NCBI GenBank assembly: GCA_947490035.1
Contig: CANLGS010000013.1
Coordinates: forward strand, 1-17,587
Direction of reading: 5' to 3'
Length of the DNA: 17,587 nt
Source of the DNA: Gemmataceae bacterium
Lineage (GTDB): Bacteria; Planctomycetota; Planctomycetia; Gemmatales; Gemmataceae
Both the position numbers and the translations under genes were made by a program. Under the pieces are notes generated by a model, which did not search any database, was not told the DNA's origin, and saw nothing but the letters and a program-made list of their open reading frames with translations. Position 1 is the stretch's first letter. The number at the start of each line of letters is the position of its first letter. Positions 14,426 through 17,587 of this stretch are shown in pieces.

Positions 14426-16570
14426 ATGCTCTCCCGCCGCGACGCCCTTGCCCTTCCCCTCGCTACGCTCGCCTCGGGGGGCTTACGCCCCCCGCTCGCC
14501 TCAGGCGCAGAGGGTGACGACCCGACGCGGGTGTTCACCGGCGACAAGAAGCCGACCGACGTGCGGCTCGGTGCGCCGAAGACCCTCAATGACTACTTCC
14601 CGTTCGTCGTGCCGAAGACGAAAGAGGCGTGGGAAGCACGCCGGAAGCAACTCCGCGAGCAGATGCTCGTCGCGACCGGGTTGTGGCCGATGCCGGAGAA
14701 GACGCCGTTGAACGCGGTCGTTCACGGCAAGATCGACAAGGGCGAGTACACCATCGAGAAGGTCTACTTCGCTAGCGCGCCGGGGCACTACGTCAGCGGC
14801 AACCTGTACCGGCCGGCCGTGATGGACGAGAAGGAGAACGTGAAACACCCCGGCGTGCTGTTCGCGCACGGCCACTGGGCCGGCGGCCGGTTCCACGACG
14901 ACGGCGAAGCCGCCGCGAAGAAGAGCGTCGATACCAAGAGCGAACCGGACATGGATCGCGGCCGGTACTTCATGCAGGCGCTGCCGGTCACGCTCGCCAA
15001 ACTCGGGTTCGTCGTGTTCCAGTACGACATGATCGGCTACGCGGACAGCACCGCGATCGCGCACCGCGAAGGTTTCAAGGACGCGGACGCCGAACTGCGG
15101 CTGCAAAGCCAGATGGGGCTTCAGACGTGGAACAGCGTCCGCGCGCTGGACTTCCTCGCATCACTGCCGGACGTGGACCCGAAGAAGCTGGGCATGACCG
15201 GCGCGAGCGGCGGCGGCACGCAAACCTTCATGATGGCCGCCATCGACGACCGGCTCGCGTCCGCGTTCCCGGCGGTGATGGTGTCCACCGGGATGCAGGG
15301 CGGGTGCGTGTGCGAGAACTGCTCGCTCCTACGCGTGAACACCGGCAACGTCGAGATCGCCGGGTTGTTCGCCCCGAAGCCGCAGGGCATGAGCGCCGCC
15401 AAAGACTGGACGGCGGAGATGATGACGAAGGGTTACCCGGAACTTCAGCAACTCTACGGCCTGTACGACGCGAAGGACCAGATCGCGGTGAAGGCGTGGT
15501 TGGAGTACGGTCACCAGTACAACGTCCACGCCCGCGAGATGATGTACACGTGGTTCTGGCAGCACCTCACGAAGAACAAGCCCGCGACGGTCAGAGAGAG
15601 ACCGTTCAAGCCGGTGGTGCCGCCGAAGGAACTGAGCGTCTTCGACGACAAGCACCCGCGCCCGAAGGACGAACTCGACGCGAAGGCGCTCCGCACGGCA
15701 ATGACGAAGGCCAGCGACGAGCAGATGGCGAAGCTGACGCCGAAGGACGCGGCGGGTCTGAAGGAGTACCAGCGCGTGATCGGCACCGCGCTGCGGGTGA
15801 TGGTGAACAGCGAGTTACCGGCGAAGGTCACGATGCAAGGCCCGTTCGCGGCGCGGGCCGACGAACTTCACCTGGCGCGGTCGGTCCTGAGTCGGGCCGG
15901 CGAGAAGGACGCGGTCCCGGTTTGCGAAGTCCTGCACCCCGGCTGCGACGGCGACACGCACGTCATCTGGCTGCACCCGGAAGGGAAGTCGGGCCTGTTC
16001 GTGAACGGCAAGGCGCTGCCCGAACTGAGAGCGCTGGCGAAGGCGGACCGTACCGTCATCGTCCCCGACCTGCTCGGCGTCGGCGAGAACGCGTTCCCGA
16101 AGGGCTGGCCCGTGGATAAGGGCTTCGCCAGCTACACCTACGGATACAACCGGTCGCTGCTCGCGAACCGCGTTCACGACGCGCTCACGCTCATCGCGTA
16201 CAGCAAGACGATGAAGGCGAAGGCCATTCACCTCGTCGGGTGGGGTTCGTTCGGCATCGTCGCCATTCTCGCGAAGGCGCTCGCGGGCGACGCGGTAACG
16301 AAGGTCGCGGCCGACCTGAACCAGTTCCACTTCGAGAGCATCGACAAGACCGACGACCCGATGATGCTGCCGGGCGCGGTCAAGTACGGCGGGTTGGGCG
16401 CGTTCCTCGCGCTGTGCGCGCCGGGCGAGGTGCTGGTCCACAACCATAAGGGCACCGACACCGGGCGGATTTCGCGCGCCGCCTACGAAGCCGCCGGCGC
16501 CGCCAACAAGCTGACGCGATCCGACGTGAAGCTCGACGCCGCGAAGGTCGTCGAGTGGCTGGTGAAGTAA
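14426..16570 (+). CDS. Tat-exported double alpha/beta-hydrolase (acetyl-xylan-esterase-like)
   Basis: This 714-residue protein starts at ATG 14426, which has GGAG 6 nt upstream; an in-frame ATG at 14399 lacks this. A twin-arginine signal opens it (SRRDAL at 3-8, then ALALPLATLA). Domain 1 (about 60-400) is an alpha/beta hydrolase with nucleophile Ser261 in GASGGG and a GHQYNVHAREMMYTWFWQHL block (His363) like that of esterase and dienelactone-hydrolase families. Planctomycete relatives are often called acetyl xylan esterases. Domain 2 (about 450-714) keeps the fold outline (HVIWLHPEGKSG, TVIVPDLLGVGEN), but the nucleophile elbow reads GWGSFG, so Ser is not at the normal position and it is probably inactive. 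Residues 17-25 of the signal derive from a repeat insertion. A carbohydrate-ester or acyl substrate is plausible but unproven. It is transcribed divergently from the TPR gene. Confidence 0.87.
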   Translation: MLSRRDALALPLATLASGGLRPPLASGAEGDDPTRVFTGDKKPTDVRLGAPKTLNDYFPFVVPKTKEAWEARRKQLREQMLVATGLWPMPEKTPLNAVVHGKIDKGEYTIEKVYFASAPGHYVSGNLYRPAVMDEKENVKHPGVLFAHGHWAGGRFHDDGEAAAKKSVDTKSEPDMDRGRYFMQALPVTLAKLGFVVFQYDMIGYADSTAIAHREGFKDADAELRLQSQMGLQTWNSVRALDFLASLPDVDPKKLGMTGASGGGTQTFMMAAIDDRLASAFPAVMVSTGMQGGCVCENCSLLRVNTGNVEIAGLFAPKPQGMSAAKDWTAEMMTKGYPELQQLYGLYDAKDQIAVKAWLEYGHQYNVHAREMMYTWFWQHLTKNKPATVRERPFKPVVPPKELSVFDDKHPRPKDELDAKALRTAMTKASDEQMAKLTPKDAAGLKEYQRVIGTALRVMVNSELPAKVTMQGPFAARADELHLARSVLSRAGEKDAVPVCEVLHPGCDGDTHVIWLHPEGKSGLFVNGKALPELRALAKADRTVIVPDLLGVGENAFPKGWPVDKGFASYTYGYNRSLLANRVHDALTLIAYSKTMKAKAIHLVGWGSFGIVAILAKALAGDAVTKVAADLNQFHFESIDKTDDPMMLPGAVKYGGLGAFLALCAPGEVLVHNHKGTDTGRISRAAYEAAGAANKLTRSDVKLDAAKVVEWLVK
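14466..14502 (+). repeat. Half palindrome inserted in frame in a Tat signal peptide
   Basis: Positions 14478-14500 are identical to the 23-nt right arm of the element at 4841-4925. A 10-bp direct repeat CGCTCGCCTC flanks the insert (14466-14475 and 14493-14502) with a 27-nt period. The 27 nt encode SGGLRPPLA, residues 17-25 of the hydrolase precursor. Without them the signal would read ALALPLATLA-SGAEG. Confidence 0.85.
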
Positions 16571-16588
16571 ACGAACGGTTTTGGTTTT

Positions 16589-16641
16589 TACTCCGAAGGA
16601 GCCACCCTGGGACGACCGAGAAATGTAACCCCTCCGGAGTA
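16589..16641. repeat. Short inverted repeat between hydrolase and dehydrogenase genes
   Basis: Arms TACTCCGAAGG (16589-16599) and CCTCCGGAGTA (16631-16641) pair over 11 nt with one mismatch, enclosing 31 nt. It starts 18 nt after the hydrolase stop. No T-run follows the second arm. It is the weakest of the intergenic palindromes and may be a decayed or short family member. Confidence 0.6.
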
Positions 16642-16660
16642 CATACAGGAACCCGCACCT

Positions 16661-17587
16661 ATGCCTCTCCCCCGCGTGCTCGCTGATCTGCCCGTGTCGC
16701 CCGTCGTTTTGGAACTCCTCGGCGGGCGCGTCGAACTCGTGCCGTGGGACGCCGTCGGCCGCGTCGATGCGATCTACACCTACGGCCACCCCATCGTTGA
16801 CGCCGCGATGATGGACCGGTTCGCGGGGCTGAAGCTCATCAGCAACTTCGGCGTCGGCGTCGATCACATTGATGTGTCGGCCGCGACTTCGCGAGGTGTT
16901 CCCGTCGGCAACACGCCGGGCATCCTCGACGGCGCGACAGCGGACCTCGCGTTCGCGCTCATCCTCGCGGCCGGGCGGCGCATCGTCGAAGGCGACCGGT
17001 ACGCACGCGGCCCGGACTTCACGCGCTACGACCCGTCGTACATGCTCGGCCGCGAGGTTCACGGCAGCACGCTCGGCGTGTTCGGGATGGGCCGCATCGG
17101 GCGGCAGGTCGCCAAGCGCGCGAACGGCTTCGGCATGACGGTGCTGTACCACAACCGCAACCGCAACGACGAAGCCGAGATCGCCCTCGGCGCGAAGTAC
17201 GCGACGAAGGACGAGCTGCTCGCCGCGTCCGATTACGTGGTGCTGACGGTGCCGCTGACGGCGGAGACGCGCGGCTTCATCGGCCGCGCCGAACTCGCGA
17301 AGATGAAGCCGACCGCGACGCTCGTGAACGTCGCGCGCGGCGCCGTGGTCGATAAGGACGCGCTCGCGGAAGCGATGGCGGCGAAGCGCATCTTCGCGGC
17401 GGCACTCGATGTCACCGACCCGGAACCGCTGCCGCGCGACCACCCGCTGCTGAAGCTCGACAACGTCATCATCACGCCGCACCTCGGCAGCGCGACTGAG
17501 GAAACACGCCGCCGCATGGCGGAACTCTCTGTCGTGAACCTGTTCGCCGGGCTGGAGGGGAAGGAACTGCCCCACCGCGTGCGGTAA
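16661..17587 (+). CDS. D-isomer-specific 2-hydroxyacid dehydrogenase (glyoxylate/hydroxypyruvate reductase-like)
   Basis: This 308-residue cytoplasmic NAD(P)-dependent oxidoreductase would reduce a 2-keto acid to a D-2-hydroxyacid. The Rossmann motif GMGRIG is at 142-147. It is followed by HNR at 164-166, at the end of the second strand where NADP-preferring members carry a basic residue. The catalytic triad is Arg226 (NVARGAV), Glu255 (DPEPLP) and His274 (ITPHLGS). The substrate-loop motif FGVGVDHID is at 63-71. The sequence best fits the glyoxylate/hydroxypyruvate reductase branch, but lactate- or phosphoglycerate-type specificity cannot be excluded. The ATG at 16661 has AGGA 10 nt upstream (16647-16650). 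It follows the esterase by 90 nt in the same direction, with a small palindrome between. The stop codon coincides with the last bases of the window, so the gene is complete. Confidence 0.92.
   Translation: MPLPRVLADLPVSPVVLELLGGRVELVPWDAVGRVDAIYTYGHPIVDAAMMDRFAGLKLISNFGVGVDHIDVSAATSRGVPVGNTPGILDGATADLAFALILAAGRRIVEGDRYARGPDFTRYDPSYMLGREVHGSTLGVFGMGRIGRQVAKRANGFGMTVLYHNRNRNDEAEIALGAKYATKDELLAASDYVVLTVPLTAETRGFIGRAELAKMKPTATLVNVARGAVVDKDALAEAMAAKRIFAAALDVTDPEPLPRDHPLLKLDNVIITPHLGSATEETRRRMAELSVVNLFAGLEGKELPHRVR

Noticed and set aside
1..16641. Intrinsic terminators at the intergenic palindromes
   Set aside because: Stems are far longer than usual and none is followed by a T-run on the transcribed side. 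They are listed as repeats, although a termination role is not excluded.
15815..17575. 586-codon minus-strand open frame opposite the hydrolase and dehydrogenase genes
   Set aside because: It spans two convincing genes and the gap between them, with no family motif.

Overview
The window looks like chromosome from a GC-rich planctomycete, most likely of the Gemmata lineage. The basis is indirect: consistently high GC, a TPR protein ending in two RNA-polymerase alpha-CTD-like domains, a MoxR/DUF58/ABC-ATPase/membrane-protein cluster, a large double-domain esterase with a twin-arginine signal, and intergenic gaps filled with long palindromic repeats. No rRNA, tRNA, phage, transposase or CRISPR array was seen, and the species assignment is inference.

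Layout. Eleven genes run leftward (minus strand) from 14088 to 82. In transcription order they are: a TPR-double-alphaCTD protein, an OmpR/PhoB-type response regulator, a large histidine kinase, a small secreted protein, a MazG-like pyrophosphohydrolase with a cysteine tail, an 814-residue exported membrane protein, an ABC ATPase, UDP-glucose 4-epimerase, a MoxR AAA+ ATPase, a four-helix-bundle (S23/IVS family) protein and a DUF58 protein. Two genes run rightward from 14426: a Tat-exported double alpha/beta-hydrolase and a D-2-hydroxyacid dehydrogenase that ends exactly at the window edge. The only divergent region is 14089-14425, with one candidate promoter for each side.

How genes work together. 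MoxR, DUF58, the ABC ATPase and the 814-residue protein resemble the MoxR/Bat-type envelope clusters, in which a chaperone-like ATPase acts with von Willebrand-like and membrane proteins. GalE sits inside this run. The regulator and kinase form a two-component pair. The other genes have no clear shared pathway.

The most unusual feature is between the genes. Almost every gene end is followed, 2-18 nt after the stop codon, by a long inverted repeat (arms of 11-72 nt). These belong to several unrelated sequence families and have no U-tract. One element carries the four-helix-bundle gene in its loop and lies exactly in the moxR-DUF58 junction. Its arms are built from heptamers, and a second heptamer element (3771-3882) has no gene in it. 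This resembles the 23S rRNA intervening sequences whose loop encodes the same protein family, but here it is in a protein-coding operon. A 27-nt half-copy of another family is inserted in frame in the Tat signal peptide of the esterase, between 10-bp direct repeats.
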